Of a stretch of 61,037 nucleotides of DNA, positions 60,963-61,037 are shown one piece after another; positions within the stretch are counted from its first letter, which is position 1, and every line of letters starts with the position of its first letter. The notes below the pieces were generated by a model. It did not search any database. It saw only the letters and a program-made list of their open reading frames with translations, and was not told the DNA's origin. Source of the stretch: Cochliopodium minus (Eukaryota > Discosea > Himatismenida > Cochliopodiidae); contig JAMYWO010000204.1 in NCBI GenBank assembly GCA_024220525.1, forward strand, positions 2,979 to 64,015. Direction: 5' to 3'. The position numbers and the translations under genes are program-made.

Positions 60963-61037
60963 TTGCTGCTTATATCAATTTTTTTTATAATTTATTTTTA
61001 TTATGAGTCCAAAATTGATTGGTATATCAAAATGAAT

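Overview
The window is nuclear DNA of a unicellular eukaryote, very AT-rich and gene-dense. Almost every gene is cut by short GT-AG introns (about 45-200 nt, a few of 400-480), many of them made of A/T homopolymer runs. All three standard stop codons are respected in long frames (TAA and TGA both terminate recognisable genes), so this is not a ciliate-type code. Mitochondrial genes (prohibitin-2, dihydrolipoyl dehydrogenase, succinyl-CoA ligase alpha, an LYR protein, a Tim44-like protein) imply an aerobic or TCA-bearing mitochondrion. Many F-box, LRR, RING and RhoGEF genes suggest an amoeboid or amoeboflagellate protist (heterolobosean or amoebozoan-like), but I cannot name the lineage from sequence alone.

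Layout. 1-6.7 kb: start of an EF-hand gene, prohibitin-2, then three tandem short-chain dehydrogenase genes that have exchanged sequence. 7-17.7 kb: LYR protein, a 1598-residue Tim44-like protein, a small membrane protein, proteasome beta-2 subunit (PSMB2), a membrane-anchored glycosyltransferase, eIF1. 17.9-31.3 kb: an unknown mitochondrial-type protein, a neuropathy-target-esterase (NTE/PNPLA6-7) homologue whose catalytic exons are out of frame, a sterol-oxidase-type di-iron hydroxylase, an LRR protein, a coiled-coil membrane protein, and an ankyrin gene cut off by an assembly gap. 31.4-44.2 kb: RhoGEF, a 2168-residue P-loop/RING/RING/F-box/pseudokinase fusion, a CH-domain coiled-coil protein, an F-box-SPRY protein. 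44.2-61 kb: SNF2-like ATPase, dihydrolipoyl dehydrogenase, APH-like kinase, methionine-synthase-reductase-like diflavin enzyme, F-box/LRR protein, two unknowns, prefoldin-2, succinyl-CoA ligase alpha.

The most interesting items are (i) the giant fusion protein at 34408-41396, which combines a GBP/atlastin-like nucleotide-binding module with two RING-type fingers and an F-box inserted between the lobes of a degenerate kinase; (ii) two copies of a tiny (77-87 bp) inverted-repeat element, both in introns and each flanked by its own 11-bp target duplication, which I believe is a new Mutator-type MITE; (iii) mosaic gene conversion among the three dehydrogenases; (iv) the oversized Tim44-like protein; and (v) a set of one-base frame faults at homopolymers and 5' splice junctions, most likely assembly error but worth testing.

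Exon joins below were worked out by hand by requiring GT-AG introns, matching phases and a continuous family alignment. Where the total is a whole number of codons I give the protein length. No database search was run.
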